The translations under genes and the position numbers were made by a program. Under the pieces are notes generated by a model. The model saw only the letters and a list, made by a program, of their open reading frames with translations. It was not told the origin of the DNA and ran no database searches. Positions 55,491 to 64,000 of a DNA stretch of 64,000 bases are shown piece after piece. Within the stretch, counting starts at the first letter, position 1. Each line of letters starts with the position of its first letter. Origin of the DNA: Hyphomonadaceae bacterium (GTDB lineage Bacteria > Pseudomonadota > Alphaproteobacteria > Caulobacterales > Hyphomonadaceae); assembly GCA_022844345.1 (NCBI GenBank), contig JALHLU010000003.1, positions 360,502-424,501 of the forward strand. Reading direction: 5' to 3'.

Positions 55491-56234
55491 CTACCTCCAT
55501 TCCAGCGCGCCGCCGCCAAGCGCTTCGGCCGCCCGCGTGGTCAACGCGCCGCCCGGCGTTTCGTGCAGCACCAGACCATCATATAGGCGTATCGGCCCCC
55601 GGCGCAGCCCCTTGCGCGCCCGCACCAGCACCCGGCCGGCCTCCGCCCCCGGCGCCGGGCGGATTGGCAGCACCTCGATTTCGCCCGAACGGGTGTTCAG
55701 GAGCTCCAGCAGGTCCGCCAACGCAGCCGCCCGATGGATCAGCGTGATCCGCCCGCCCGGCCTCGTGATATGGTGCAGGAACAGCACCCACGCCTTCAGG
55801 GGCGTCGTGGCGAGGTAGGCTGCGGCCTTGCCCGGCGCAGGGGCTCGCACGGCGCCCGGCTCGAAGAAGGGCGGATTGCTGAAGGCCTGGTCGAACGCGT
55901 TCTCGATACCGGCCGGCCGCTCGCCAATGTCATGCTCGCTCAGGTTCACGCGCGCCTCGAACCCGTTGGCGGCGATCCCCTGCTGCGCGAGCGCGACGAA
56001 CGCCGCCTCGCGCTCAAAGCCTTTGAAAGTGCAATCGGGAAGCCGGTGCGCTGCGCACAGCAATGCCGCGCCAGCCCCGCTTCCCGCCTCAGCGAACGTC
56101 GTGGCCCCTCCGCCAGCCTCCAGCGCGGACGCCAGCAGCACAGCATCCAGGCCCGCACGGTAACCATGAACGGGCTGCACCACGGTGACCGCGCCATTGA
56201 GGAAGCGGTCGTGACTGGATTCCAGCGCGCTCAC
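55491..56234 (-). CDS. tRNA1(Val) A37 N6-methyltransferase-like (TrmN6/YfiC)
   Basis: A 247-residue N6-adenine-type methyltransferase. It opens with VVQPVHGYRAGLDAVLLA, the TrmN6/YfiC signature; the catalytic motif is FSNPPF and the SAM loop is EAGSGAGAALLC. It would methylate A37 of tRNA-Val or a similar substrate. GTG 56234 overlaps the DUF2007 stop (GTGA). Release-factor methyltransferase is less likely from the N-terminus. Confidence 0.85.
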   Translation of the reverse strand: MSALESSHDRFLNGAVTVVQPVHGYRAGLDAVLLASALEAGGGATTFAEAGSGAGAALLCAAHRLPDCTFKGFEREAAFVALAQQGIAANGFEARVNLSEHDIGERPAGIENAFDQAFSNPPFFEPGAVRAPAPGKAAAYLATTPLKAWVLFLHHITRPGGRITLIHRAAALADLLELLNTRSGEIEVLPIRPAPGAEAGRVLVRARKGLRRGPIRLYDGLVLHETPGGALTTRAAEALGGGALEWR

Positions 56235-56494
56235 CCCTGGTCTTCATCCGCTTCAGGGTTCGCTTCGGGGTCTTCAGCGAGCGAGTCCAGTTCCACATCG
56301 AGCTGTTTCAGCGTCTCCCGCGCTATCCCGGCCCATTCGTCGGGAACCAGGATGCGGCGTTCGAACGCCTGGATACCGCCCTCGGTCGCCGAGATGAAGC
56401 GGTCGGCCACGAACGGATGGCACCCCGCCCGCTTGAGCAGCACCACCGCATAGTCGAGGCGGACGGGATTGTTGGTGCGCAGCACTTCGATCAT
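56231..56494 (-). CDS. DUF2007 protein
   Basis: 87 residues: a ferredoxin-like DUF2007 domain (MIEVLRTNNPVRLDYAVVLL, RILVPDEWAGIARETL) and an acidic tail. DUF2007 often acts as a small signal-binding or regulatory module, function unproven. Start-stop coupled with the tRNA methyltransferase gene. A longer frame upstream lacks a ribosome site. Confidence 0.8.
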   Translation of the reverse strand: MIEVLRTNNPVRLDYAVVLLKRAGCHPFVADRFISATEGGIQAFERRILVPDEWAGIARETLKQLDVELDSLAEDPEANPEADEDQG

Positions 56495-56570
56495 ACGGGG
56501 ATCATTCTCGCGACAACTTGCCACGCCGGAGCGCCCGGCCGCCAGCCCTATTTCTACGACAGCTTCTCAC

Positions 56571-56589
56571 ACGATAAATATCGTATAAT
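56571..56589 (+). promoter_or_regulatory. Candidate promoter/operator of the polyprenyl synthase gene
   Basis: ACGATA-AA-TATCGT (56571-56584) is a 14-bp inverted repeat overlapping TATAAT (56584-56589), a perfect -10 element, 41 nt before the TTG start. No convincing -35 hexamer is present, which suits an activator- or repressor-controlled promoter. Confidence 0.35.
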
Positions 56590-56630
56590 AGCATCGTCAG
56601 AGAAACTCTTTGTAAGCCAAGGGAATTCGA

Positions 56631-57653
56631 TTGGGCGTACACGCCGAAGTCCAGACGCAAGCAGCGCCGGCGGCCAGGCCCATGGACCGCCTTGTGGCGA
56701 TGCTGAGCGGCGACCTCGCCGAGGTCGAGCGCCTGCTTGCCGAGCGCGCGGCGAGCCCCGTGGCGACCATCCCCGACCTGTCCAGCTACCTCATCTCCGC
56801 CGGCGGCAAGCGCCTGCGTCCCGTCCTGACGCTCGCCGCTGCGCGCGCTGTCGGCGGGCGCGGCGGCGACGCCGTGTGCAAGCTCGCAGCGGCAGTTGAG
56901 TTCATCCACACCGCGACGCTGCTGCACGATGATGTCGTCGACGACAGCGATCTGCGCCGCGGCAAGGCCGCCGCCAAGAATGTCTGGGGCGCCTCCGCCT
57001 CCATCCTCGTCGGCGACTTCCTGTTCGCGCGCGCCTTCACGCTGATGACCGAAACGCGCGACCTGCGCATCCTCGACATCCTCTCGCGCGCCAGCTGCAT
57101 CATCGCCGAAGGCGAAGTCCGCCAGCTTGCAGCGCTCGGCAAGGTTGATCTCGCCATTCCCGAATACATGGCCATCGTCGAAGCCAAGACAGCCGCGCTA
57201 TTCGAAGCGGCCGCGCGCGCCGGCGCCTGCACGGCGACGAACGATGTCGCGGTGTCGGATGCGATGGGCGAATACGGCCGCCGCCTTGGCCGCGCCTTCC
57301 AGATCGTCGACGACCTGCTCGACTATGGCGGCCTTACCTCGGTGATCGGCAAGTCGGTGGGCGATGATTTCCGGGAAGGCAAGCTGACGCTACCCGTCCT
57401 CTACGCGCGCGAAGCCGCCGACGCCGCCGACCGCAAGTTCTGGGACCGCGTCATGGGCGATCGCGAGCAGGTCGAAAGCGATCTTCCCCACGCCATCCAC
57501 CTGATCCGCTCCTCCGGCGCCGCCGACCGCACGCTGGAGACCGCGCAGATGGAAGCAGCAGCAGCCCAGGCCGCCCTCGGCCGCGCGGCGCGCGGCGCCT
57601 TTCATGACGAGCTGTCAGGCTTGGCCGACTACTGCGTCAGCCGGGCGTTCTAG
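56631..57653 (+). CDS. ispB: Polyprenyl diphosphate synthase (octaprenyl/decaprenyl type)
   Basis: Elongates farnesyl diphosphate to the long side chain of ubiquinone. The 340-residue protein has the first Asp-rich motif LLHDDVVDDSD, the second in FQIVDDLLDY, and SAGGKRLRPVL with the allylic-site Lys/Arg. Chain length (8 or 10) cannot be read. The start is TTG 56631 with AAGGGA at 6 nt; a weak start may keep expression low. Confidence 0.9.
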   Translation: MGVHAEVQTQAAPAARPMDRLVAMLSGDLAEVERLLAERAASPVATIPDLSSYLISAGGKRLRPVLTLAAARAVGGRGGDAVCKLAAAVEFIHTATLLHDDVVDDSDLRRGKAAAKNVWGASASILVGDFLFARAFTLMTETRDLRILDILSRASCIIAEGEVRQLAALGKVDLAIPEYMAIVEAKTAALFEAAARAGACTATNDVAVSDAMGEYGRRLGRAFQIVDDLLDYGGLTSVIGKSVGDDFREGKLTLPVLYAREAADAADRKFWDRVMGDREQVESDLPHAIHLIRSSGAADRTLETAQMEAAAAQAALGRAARGAFHDELSGLADYCVSRAF

Positions 57654-57659
57654 ACCCGC

Positions 57660-58706
57660 CTAGGCAATGCCCTTCCCAACCAGCCCGTTCTCGACGCCTG
57701 CGCGCCTGATCTTCATGTGCAGCCATGTGCTGACCAGCAGCAGCAGCACAAACAGGACGAGCGGTATCTGCCGCGCAAGCAGCGCCGACAGGATGGCGAC
57801 GATGGACGCATTCATCGCCCAGATGGCATGAACGAACGACACCTGCCAGTGCGGCAGCCCGGCCTTTATGGCGATCTGGTAGCTGTGATCGCGATGCGCC
57901 ACGAACAGCTTCTTCCCGTGCTTCGCGCGCCAGGCCAGCGTCAGCAGCACATCCGACAGGAAGGGCAGCAGCAGCATTGGCGGAACCAGCAGCAGGTCCG
58001 GCCGGGCCCGCACGATCTCGAGGCCCAGCCCCGCCAGCACAGCGCCGACGAACAGCGCGCCTGCGTCGCCCGCGAAAAGCCGCCCCGACACGTTCCACAC
58101 CAGGAAACCACACAACCCGCCGGTCAACGCGCCGGCGGTCACGGCGACATCCCATTTTCCGACGACGGCGCCGATGACGCAGTACCCGGCAGCAGCAATC
58201 GCCGCCATGCCCATGGCGAGGCCATTCGCGCCGTCCATGAAGTTGACCGCGTTCATCACCACCAGAAGCCACAGGGCCGATCCGGCAATTGCGAGCCAGA
58301 CCGGCAGCGGCAGATCAAGCCCAGGCCATGGCGCAAACACATCCGGCCGCAGGCTAAACCACGCAACGCCCACGCCGATCGCGGCGAGCGCCACGAGCTT
58401 CACAACAGCGCGGAGACCGAGGACATCATCCGCCACGCCAACCAGAAGCGCGGCCAGCGCGCCGCCGCCAACAACAAACAGGAGTGGATTGAACTCGCCC
58501 CTGATAAGCTCGTTGTCGACCGAAATGGCCAGCGCCACGGATAGCGCAATGGCGAGGCCCCCTGCAGTCGGCACGGGCGCTGCCTGCGTCTTGCGCGCTT
58601 CCGTCGGCGCATCGACGATGCCAAGCGACATGACCAACCGGCACAGGATAACCGACGGGATCACGGCGAGGGCGAACGCCAGGGCGATGCGCAGAAGCTG
58701 CTCCAT
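57660..58706 (-). CDS. WecA/MraY-like undecaprenyl-phosphate sugar-phosphate transferase
   Basis: 348 residues and about ten membrane helices. Family residues: DAP at the first loop with RK following, VGVADDVLGLR (magnesium Asp pair), NAVNFMDGANGLA and the HRDH motif, all in cytoplasmic loops. This fits the group that transfers a sugar-phosphate to undecaprenyl phosphate at the start of O-antigen, teichoic acid or other glycan synthesis. MraY itself is usually in the dcw cluster, so WecA-like is preferred. It converges with ispB (6 nt). Confidence 0.87.
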   Translation of the reverse strand: MEQLLRIALAFALAVIPSVILCRLVMSLGIVDAPTEARKTQAAPVPTAGGLAIALSVALAISVDNELIRGEFNPLLFVVGGGALAALLVGVADDVLGLRAVVKLVALAAIGVGVAWFSLRPDVFAPWPGLDLPLPVWLAIAGSALWLLVVMNAVNFMDGANGLAMGMAAIAAAGYCVIGAVVGKWDVAVTAGALTGGLCGFLVWNVSGRLFAGDAGALFVGAVLAGLGLEIVRARPDLLLVPPMLLLPFLSDVLLTLAWRAKHGKKLFVAHRDHSYQIAIKAGLPHWQVSFVHAIWAMNASIVAILSALLARQIPLVLFVLLLLVSTWLHMKIRRAGVENGLVGKGIA

Positions 58707-58769
58707 CACGGCTGGCTATCCCGGAAGGCGTCTGCGGGAAAGCGGCTTGCGGCTTTTCAGGGCGTCAGA

Positions 58770-59723
58770 TCAGCGCCCGTAGCTGCCATTGGCGATGCTG
58801 CGCCAGTCTTCCGCTGAGGCAGCAGGCGCCCCGCGCAGGGTGGACGCGCGGGCCCAGTACTTGCGCTTGGCTTGTGAAATGGCGGCGGCGGCGGCCTCGG
58901 CATTCGCCCCATCGGCGAAAATCCCGAAGCAGGTCGGCCCACTACCCGACATGCGCGCAAGAAGGCAGCCGGGCTGGGCGCGGATCAGCTTGAGCGCCTT
59001 CTCGATTTCGGAACACAGCGCTATCGCTGGGCTCTCAAGATCGTTCCGGAAGCCGCCCAGCGCTGCGGCGAAACCCGCAACATCGTCCCCGGCCGGGGGC
59101 TGCATCTCACGGAAGGCGCGATTGGCGCCAAGCTGGTCATACCGTTCGAAGACGCGCCGCGTCTCGAGGCTGACACCCGGATTGACCAGCACGCAGGGAA
59201 GATCGGGCGCAGGCGCATCGATCAGCCGCTCGCCAGTCCCGCGCATGACGAGGGGACGCATGCGGACGCAGGCAGGCACATCGGACCCCAGCTGGACCGC
59301 CAGACGCTCCAGCGCGGCCTGACCGAATTCGATCCCCCACATCTCGTTGAGCACATGGAGCGTCGCTGCCGCGTCCGATGATCCGCCGCCGACGCCGCCG
59401 GCAATGGGCAACTCCTTGTGCAGCACCAGGGCCGCGCCAAGCCCGCCACGCTCGCACGCATCGCGCAGGGCCGAGGCGGCGGCCAGGGCGAGGTTGTTGG
59501 GGGCGTTCTTGAGCTGTTTCGCGCGCGGGCCTTCGACACTCAGTGAAAGCTGCGGCGCAGCGCGGGCCGAGATGCGATCGGCTGCGCGCGTGTCGGCGAA
59601 CATCACCAGGCTGTCGAGCGGGTGAAGACCGCCCGGCCCCGGCGGGCCGACATGCAGATACAGGTTCACCTTGGCGGGCGCCCAGGCGGTGGTGAAGTTG
59701 GGACGGTGCGGCGACAGGCTCAT
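58770..59723 (-). CDS. ispE: 4-diphosphocytidyl-2-C-methyl-D-erythritol kinase
   Basis: Fourth step of the MEP isoprenoid pathway, phosphorylating CDP-ME. The 317-residue GHMP kinase has APAKVNLYLHV, the phosphate loop PIAGGVGGGSSDAAA and ARMSGSGPTCFGIF at the C-terminus. ATG 59723 overlaps the stop of the TPR gene (ATGA), so the two are coupled. Its product feeds the prenyl chain made by the nearby polyprenyl synthase. Confidence 0.95.
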   Translation of the reverse strand: MSLSPHRPNFTTAWAPAKVNLYLHVGPPGPGGLHPLDSLVMFADTRAADRISARAAPQLSLSVEGPRAKQLKNAPNNLALAAASALRDACERGGLGAALVLHKELPIAGGVGGGSSDAAATLHVLNEMWGIEFGQAALERLAVQLGSDVPACVRMRPLVMRGTGERLIDAPAPDLPCVLVNPGVSLETRRVFERYDQLGANRAFREMQPPAGDDVAGFAAALGGFRNDLESPAIALCSEIEKALKLIRAQPGCLLARMSGSGPTCFGIFADGANAEAAAAAISQAKRKYWARASTLRGAPAASAEDWRSIANGSYGR

Positions 59724-61453
59724 GGCCGCGCAGCTAGACTCCGAGGGGCGGCCGCTGGCAAGCCCCTATCCAATTTGTCACGAAGCGCAGCCTCGCGCAC
59801 GCCGTCCGGCGCAAGGCGCAGCGCCTCGGCCCAGGCATAGCGCGCTTCCTTCTGCCGCCCAGCACGCCAATAAGCGTCGCCGAGATGATCGATCGTTTCG
59901 GGTTCGGTCGGCATGAGTTCGGCCGCTCTTTCCAGATACGGAATGGCCTGCTCGAACGCGCCCATGCGATAGAAGGCCCAGCCATAGCTGTCGACGATAT
60001 GGCCAAGGTCCGGGCGGGCGGCGACCGCCTGGCGGATCAGCGCCATGCCCTCCTCCACCTTCTCGCCGCGGTCGACCCAGTTGTAGCCCAGAGAGTTCTG
60101 AAGCTCCGGGTGGCCGGGCTCGATCGCAAGCGCGGCCAGCAGGTCCGCCTCGGCGCCGGGCCAGTCGCCGGCCGCGTTCAGCGCCATGGCGCGGGCATAG
60201 ATCACGCGCCAGTCCTTCGCGCCCGCCGCCGCGTCCATCGCGATGATGCGGCTGTAGAGCGTCACCGCCTCGGCGGCCGAGCCGTTGACCCTGTAGAAAT
60301 CCGCCGCGCGGCCAAGAATGTCACGCCGTGGCGACTTCACCGCCTCCGCCAGCATCGGCGCGGCGTCGGCTGCACGCTCCATCCGCGCCAGCGTTTCGGC
60401 CGCCTGCATCTGCGCATCCACGCGCCAGGGCGAGTCCACCTTCACCTGCCGCAGCGCTGCGATAGCCTCGTCCGCCCTGTCCTGCGCTTCGAGGGCATCG
60501 GCCTGCACAAGCCGCGCGGCGGCAAGATCGGGATCGAGATAGAGCGCCGCCGCCTGCCGCATCAGGTTGGTTTCCGGATGCAGCCGCGTGCGCCCGCCCG
60601 ACGACACCAGGTGCACGATCAGCGCTGCGCCTTTCTGTGTCGAGAGGCTGGGCCGCGCGAACGTCTTTCCGGCTGACAGTCCATCCAGCATCGCGCTTGC
60701 CGCCGGCGCCGGCCCGCGCAGGCCAGATAGAAGCTCATGCGCCCGCTTGGTCTCGCCACGCGAGGCAGCCAGTTCGGCCGCCAGCGCGAACACCAGATCA
60801 GGCGCCGAGACGTTTAACTGCTTCGCACTCTCGAATGCGGCAAGCGCATCCGCATCGCGCTTGCCCGCCATCAGCACGAGGGCGCGAACGATCTCGCGGT
60901 CGCCTCGCATATTGCCGATGGGAGATATCCAGTCGACGATGTCGAGCGCTTCCTTGGAGTTGAGCTGGGCCGTGAGCCAGGCCCCGAGCGCCCCGCGAAG
61001 GTCGGTGTTGTAGACGCCGACGCCCGGATCGGTGAGCCGGGCCAGGGCCTGCTTCGTGCGGCCAGCGCGGATCTCGTCGATCACGATGGCGATCTGCGCG
61101 CTTGGCGCCTCAGCCGCCACGTCCTTGTCGGCCCCGCGCGCGATGCCGATGGCGCCCTTGATGTCGCCGGCCGCCATGGCGGCGAAGGAGGCGAGCTCCA
61201 GCAGGTCCGGATCAGCTGGCGAATTGGCGAAGGCGCGGCCGTAATACGTGGCGGCCGAGGCCGAATCCCCAACCAGCCCCGCATAACGCGCCACGAGGAA
61301 GTCGCCATACTCCTGCTGCAGGCGCAGCTCCTCCAGCATGGCCGGCGTCAGCCATCGCGACGGAGCCGGAACCGAGGCGCAGGCCCCGGCGGCGGAAACA
61401 AGCAAAACGGCGAGAGAGGCCCGGAAACCGGACCTTAGATATCCTGACCACAT
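59720..61453 (-). CDS. TPR-repeat lipoprotein 1
   Basis: 577 residues with lipobox SAAGACAS (Cys25) and tetratricopeptide repeats through most of the chain, clearest at the end (PELQNSLGYNWVDRGEKVEE, DLGHIVDSYGWAFYRMGAFE, ETIDHLGDAYWRAGRQKEAR). TPR solenoids bind proteins, so an outer-membrane scaffold is plausible. It sits in an operon with ispE and is paralogous in layout to the next upstream gene. Confidence 0.83.
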   Translation of the reverse strand: MWSGYLRSGFRASLAVLLVSAAGACASVPAPSRWLTPAMLEELRLQQEYGDFLVARYAGLVGDSASAATYYGRAFANSPADPDLLELASFAAMAAGDIKGAIGIARGADKDVAAEAPSAQIAIVIDEIRAGRTKQALARLTDPGVGVYNTDLRGALGAWLTAQLNSKEALDIVDWISPIGNMRGDREIVRALVLMAGKRDADALAAFESAKQLNVSAPDLVFALAAELAASRGETKRAHELLSGLRGPAPAASAMLDGLSAGKTFARPSLSTQKGAALIVHLVSSGGRTRLHPETNLMRQAAALYLDPDLAAARLVQADALEAQDRADEAIAALRQVKVDSPWRVDAQMQAAETLARMERAADAAPMLAEAVKSPRRDILGRAADFYRVNGSAAEAVTLYSRIIAMDAAAGAKDWRVIYARAMALNAAGDWPGAEADLLAALAIEPGHPELQNSLGYNWVDRGEKVEEGMALIRQAVAARPDLGHIVDSYGWAFYRMGAFEQAIPYLERAAELMPTEPETIDHLGDAYWRAGRQKEARYAWAEALRLAPDGVREAALRDKLDRGLPAAAPRSLAARP

Positions 61454-61536
61454 CGCCCCATGCTGCCCCAGCCGCGCCGAGGCTTCAACAGGCCTGTGAC
61501 ATGGCTGTTACGAAGCGACCCGGCGTTAACGAGGAC

Positions 61537-63615
61537 CTAGATATCAGTCACTTCGCCCCGATCCGTATCCAGCGGGACCTCTGGCGTATCGCGGCGGACG
61601 GGCGCGGGCGTTGTGAGGCCCTCGCGCAGCTTGGCCTCGATCTTCGCCTTGTTGTGGGCCGGCGGGTTCGCTTTGAGCGCGGCCTGCCATTGTTCACGCG
61701 CGGCCGTCTGGTCGCCCAGCCGCCATTCGATGTCGCCCATGTGATCGGACAACTCCCAGTGGCCGAAGGGTTTGTACTCCTCCAGCGCCATGGCGATGAA
61801 GCGGCGGGCCTCGCGGAAGTCGCCATACTGGTAATAGCCCCACCCGATTGAATCGAGCAGGTTGGCTTCATCCGGCGTCATCCGGATCGCCTGCTTCAGC
61901 AGCTTGAAGCCCTCTTCCAGCTCCGCCTCGCTCGCCGGATTGTCGATCAGCGAGTAGCCGAGATTGTTCATCATGCCGGTATTGTCGGGCTGGTCGGTCA
62001 GCATCTTGCGCATGATCTCGAGCCCCTCCTGCCGGAGCGGCGAATCCACCAGCATCGAGGCGAGGAATTGCTGCGTCGTCTCATCGTCGTCGAGCGTGCG
62101 CGCCTCGCGCGCCGCCTGCACTGCGGCCATCAGGTTGCCTGCCTGATTGTGGGCCTGCGCGCGCGTGAGCAACGCAAAGACGCGCTGCCCCTTCGACAAC
62201 TCCGACCGCATGGCCTGATCCACCAGCTGCAGCGCCCGCTCGGTCTTGCCAGCGGTCGCCAGCGTTCCAGCTGCCTGGATCTTCGCCTCGGGACTGGAGT
62301 CTATCCGGAGCGACCGCTCGACCATCGCTGCCAGCGTGTCGGGCGAGCCCAGCTCAAGCGCGGCAAGTCCCGCCGTGGATTGCAGCAGGGCGGCCTGCTG
62401 CACCGGCGGATTGCCGATCTGCGCAATCCGAAGCGCCGGTTCAAACTTGCCCTGTTCGTATAGCTTGCCGGCCTCGATGATGCGGACGTCGCCATTGTCG
62501 GGATCGAGCAGCAGCGCGCTCTGGCGCATGGACGACAGGAGGTGGTTGAACGGCGTGCGCGCGCCGCGCCCGGCCATCGCAGCCATGATGGCTTCCTGTT
62601 CCTCGATCAGGTTGGCCTCGTCGCCCAGCGCCTCGGCCATCGCCTGCGCCAGCGTTCGCGGCGCAAGGCGGTCCTCGCCTTTCCGCGCCTTCTGCAGCCG
62701 TGTTTCGACATAGCCATCGTCGGGCGAGGCGGCGAGCAGCCGCTCCAGCAGCGCGACCGCCTCCGCCTCACGATCGGCGCCGCGCAGGAGCTCCGCCTCG
62801 CGCAGGGCCAGCAGACGCTGGCTCTGGAAGGTGCGCGCCGCGATGAAGTATTCCATCGTGCCGATATCGTCCGGCGATGGCGGTTTGAATGCGTCTTCCA
62901 CTTCGCCATAGACGGCCAGCGCCGCAGGATAATCGCCCATGCCTTCGGCCAGCAGCGCCCGGTGTCCGATATGGGTCGGCTTGGGCAGCAGTCGCTCCAT
63001 CCGGCGCATCGCGGCCAGCGCATCGTCCGTGCGGCCGTTGGCGGCGAGAGCCCACGGGCGCAGATGGTTGGCGCTCATCCATTCCGGCGACGGGCGGCCA
63101 TTGAGCGCCTCGATCACTTCAAGCGCCAGCTCGGGCTGGCCGGCGGCCAGCGCATCCACCGCCATATAGCCCCACGCGCCAGAGTTCTTTTTGGCGGCGT
63201 AGTCCTCGCGCACGCGCTGCATGAAGGCCGCCATGTCGGCGCTTTCGATCATATCCTGCGGCGTGGCGTAGGGCTTGGCCGGTTTCTCATAGGGGGCGGT
63301 CGCAAGGGCGGCTTCAGACGCTGCCGTCACCACCGGAGCCGCCGGGTCGATGGCGGGAGCCGCAGCCGGGTCGGCCGGCGCTGCGAGCGGTTCAAGCGGC
63401 GCCGGATCCACCGCCGCCATCATCGAGCGCTGCATCACGTTGTCGCGCGGAAGGCCGCCGCAGTTGGAGATCGGCTGAACGCCGCCGCCGGTGACCACAT
63501 AGACGGTGCGGCATCCCCCGGCGTCGCCAAAGCCCGGGACCCCCACGGACGCGCACGCCGACAGAATCGCGGTGGCCGAAGCCGCAAGGATGAGGCGGAA
63601 CTGATGTTTGTTCAT
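61537..63615 (-). CDS. TPR-repeat lipoprotein 2
   Basis: 692 residues with lipobox ILSAC (Cys21), an N-terminal Ala/Pro-rich stretch (about 65-110) and TPR-type helical repeats, with canonical ones near the C-terminus (GMMNNLGYSLIDNPASEAEL, NLLDSIGWGYYQYGDFREAR, LSDHMGDIEWRLGDQTAAR). It may form an operon with TPR lipoprotein 1 and ispE (83-nt gap). The two TPR proteins look like partners in an envelope complex, but no system is recognised. Confidence 0.82.
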   Translation of the reverse strand: MNKHQFRLILAASATAILSACASVGVPGFGDAGGCRTVYVVTGGGVQPISNCGGLPRDNVMQRSMMAAVDPAPLEPLAAPADPAAAPAIDPAAPVVTAASEAALATAPYEKPAKPYATPQDMIESADMAAFMQRVREDYAAKKNSGAWGYMAVDALAAGQPELALEVIEALNGRPSPEWMSANHLRPWALAANGRTDDALAAMRRMERLLPKPTHIGHRALLAEGMGDYPAALAVYGEVEDAFKPPSPDDIGTMEYFIAARTFQSQRLLALREAELLRGADREAEAVALLERLLAASPDDGYVETRLQKARKGEDRLAPRTLAQAMAEALGDEANLIEEQEAIMAAMAGRGARTPFNHLLSSMRQSALLLDPDNGDVRIIEAGKLYEQGKFEPALRIAQIGNPPVQQAALLQSTAGLAALELGSPDTLAAMVERSLRIDSSPEAKIQAAGTLATAGKTERALQLVDQAMRSELSKGQRVFALLTRAQAHNQAGNLMAAVQAAREARTLDDDETTQQFLASMLVDSPLRQEGLEIMRKMLTDQPDNTGMMNNLGYSLIDNPASEAELEEGFKLLKQAIRMTPDEANLLDSIGWGYYQYGDFREARRFIAMALEEYKPFGHWELSDHMGDIEWRLGDQTAAREQWQAALKANPPAHNKAKIEAKLREGLTTPAPVRRDTPEVPLDTDRGEVTDI

Positions 63616-63801
63616 GAAACGACGCTATCCGAAGGCGCTGACAGGCTCAACCGAGACCCGCCTTCAGTTGCATCGCGCATTTTGGCGTTAAAGCGGCAGC
63701 TCCCCAGCGCCGCAATGGCTTTGACCGCCCCCCGCACCGCAATCCAGAACACGACGAGTGCTGGATCGTCGAGCGTCGCGCGGCGACTGGTGGAAGCAAG
63801 T

Positions 63802-63846
63802 GCGCTTGCCTCCCTCACTTGCAACGCAAGTGGGGGAGGCAAGCGC
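63802..63846. repeat. 21-bp inverted repeat in the last intergenic stretch
   Basis: Arms 63802-63822 and 63826-63846 pair over 21 bp with one G-U, around a 3-nt loop AAC; the word GCGCTTGCCTCCC lies in the left arm. The rest of 63616-64000, upstream of the TPR gene, shows no gene I can support; an open frame across it is low quality. The hairpin may be a dispersed repeat or an end of an upstream transcript outside the window. Confidence 0.65.
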
Positions 63847-64000
63847 CGTGTCTTCGCGGCGTGACCGAGGGGGTCCCTCGCAAGGCCCGATTTGTAGGAA
63901 ACCGCCTGTCCGAAACTGTCGGAGGCAGAAAAAACTCCGCCCACCATTTCAACCCCTTCGCGCCAAAACTTGTCGGACGCAGCCGCGCAGAACCAGCCGG

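Noticed and set aside
62542..63864. A 440-codon frame antisense to TPR lipoprotein 2.
   Set aside because: Arg/His/Gly-rich shadow of a GC-rich gene, no ribosome site, no domain.
63612..63947. A 111-codon minus-strand frame upstream of TPR lipoprotein 2.
   Set aside because: It translates a 21-bp hairpin and has no ribosome site or domain.

Overview
The window is a gene-dense, high-GC chromosomal segment of an alphaproteobacterium. Evidence: the order rpmH-rnpA-yidC-yihA-argB-dapD; a NadQ-type NAD regulator (an alphaproteobacterial family) beside nadABC; glyS followed by ppdK; ATGA/GTGA start-stop overlaps throughout; and large intergenic palindromes of the kind scattered through Caulobacterales and Hyphomonadaceae genomes. 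Hyphomonadaceae or a neighbouring family is my best guess, but this is inference from style and gene order, not a database match. I see no prophage, insertion sequence, CRISPR array, rRNA or tRNA gene.

Layout. 1-3.5 kb: the 3' end of a gamma-glutamyltransferase gene, a DUF4142 lipoprotein and an orphan sensor kinase facing them. 3.7-14 kb: the ribosome/membrane-insertion block rpmH-rnpA-yidC-yihA, an ABC-2 exporter whose two genes flank a methyltransferase, then argB, a double-DUF1036 exported protein, dapD, a DUF3052 protein and a SpoU methyltransferase. 14-19 kb: a degenerate nucleotide-sugar epimerase, a cytochrome c-PQQ lipoprotein and an alanine/glycine symporter. 19-28.6 kb: purA, a nuclease-fold protein, a pterin operon (FolM-like SDR, folB, PTPS/QueD-like), an ABC-F ATPase, a ThDP enzyme with a structured leader, and a potassium channel coupled to pyrC.

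30.5-38.7 kb is the NAD locus: HD hydrolase, tyrosine phosphatase and nadQ, then nadA, three tandem exported four-cysteine paralogues, nadB and nadC as one tight operon. Two inverted-repeat operators lie in front of nadA. This operon, with three unrecognised secreted proteins inside a cytoplasmic cofactor pathway, is the most striking thing in the window.

38.7-56.5 kb: a SleB-type wall hydrolase, a Tat-exported DUF839 protein, ppdK, glyS, and (about 6.7 kb away) glyQ. Between the two glycyl-tRNA synthetase genes lie stress and envelope genes, including two tandem GST-fold lipoproteins. Three of the large palindromes sit in or next to this block. 56.6-64 kb: polyprenyl diphosphate synthase, a WecA/MraY-like transferase, ispE and two big TPR lipoproteins. 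Isoprenoid supply (ispE), chain elongation (ispB) and undecaprenyl-phosphate use (WecA-like) are therefore neighbours.

Small genes that are easy to miss are listed too: rpmH (46 aa), a 49-aa and a 29-aa single-helix membrane protein, a 56-aa proline-rich protein, and an 18-codon leader frame in front of the kinase.
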